Assembly: GCF_002198095.1 (NCBI RefSeq) | Contig: NZ_NHMK01000022.1 | Coordinates: forward strand, 110,870 to 174,869 | DNA from: Deinococcus indicus | GTDB lineage: Bacteria > Deinococcota > Deinococci > Deinococcales > Deinococcaceae | DNA length: 64,000 nucleotides | Direction: 5' to 3' | Shown: piece after piece, positions 63,085 through 64,000 of the stretch | Position numbering within the stretch: the stretch's first letter is position 1 | How the letters are laid out: each line of letters opens with the position of its first letter | Program-made: the position numbers and the translations under genes | Notes under the pieces: model-generated | The model's input: the letters and a program-made list of their open reading frames with translations, nothing else | What the model was told of the DNA's origin: nothing | Databases searched by the model: none

Positions 63085-64000
<916 letters not shown>

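Overview
The window is high-GC, gene-dense bacterial DNA. Gene content and style point to a Deinococcus: GTG starts are common, most operon neighbours overlap by 4 bp (GTGA or ATGA), and a Ter/TerD stress cluster, diguanylate cyclases and a large exopolysaccharide locus are all present. The genus assignment is an inference from overall character; no rRNA is present. I see no tRNA, rRNA, CRISPR array, intact transposase or prophage.

Layout. (1) 1-1818: the end of a probable response regulator, an Hpt protein and a receiver-GGDEF diguanylate cyclase. (2) 1973-12940: an iron-acquisition locus. A minus-strand operon makes 2,3-dihydroxybenzoate, activates it, loads it on a carrier and condenses it through a stand-alone condensation domain; a phosphopantetheinyl transferase precedes it. 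A divergent plus-strand operon encodes a small unknown protein, a DUF2470/siderophore-interacting flavoprotein and an HmuTUV/FecBCD-type importer. The two operons face each other across promoters that share an operator-like sequence. (3) 13006-22486: a large unknown protein, two membrane GGDEF proteins (one with GAF and a degenerate HD-GYP domain), a purine permease, a PAS histidine kinase and a possible 66-aa ORF.

(4) 22859-52324: a roughly 29 kb exopolysaccharide region. A regulator with two LacI-like DNA-binding segments stands at its left edge. The minus strand (41546 to 24268) carries nucleotide-sugar genes (CDP-glucose, epimerases, GDP-mannose dehydrogenase), the priming sugar transferase, three GT4 glycosyltransferases, an asparagine-synthase-like amidotransferase, a heparinase/alginate-lyase-like enzyme and a beta-helix protein. 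The plus strand (41833 to 52324) carries the flippase, polymerase or ligase candidates, a GT2, a secreted protein, a TPR protein, a tyrosine-kinase co-polymerase and a second beta-helix protein paralogous to the first. Together they look like a Wzx/Wzy-type pathway for a uronate-containing, possibly amidated polysaccharide with its own tailoring or degrading enzymes.

(5) 52484-59131: a small conserved-type protein, a DUF475/TerC-type membrane protein and five TerD-superfamily proteins, including a TerD-VWA and a TerD-TerA fusion. (6) 59516-64000: phoU, pstB, pstA, pstC and a partial pstS.

The most striking feature is a family of small non-coding elements (about 55-160 bp) found at nine sites plus remnants. 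The best copies have terminal inverted repeats (TACGGACT...AGTCCGTA) and are flanked by 3-bp direct repeats TGA or TCA. In eight of nine copies one of these flanking triplets, or the equivalent position, is the stop codon of the adjacent gene. This looks like a MITE with TNA target duplications that sits on stop codons.
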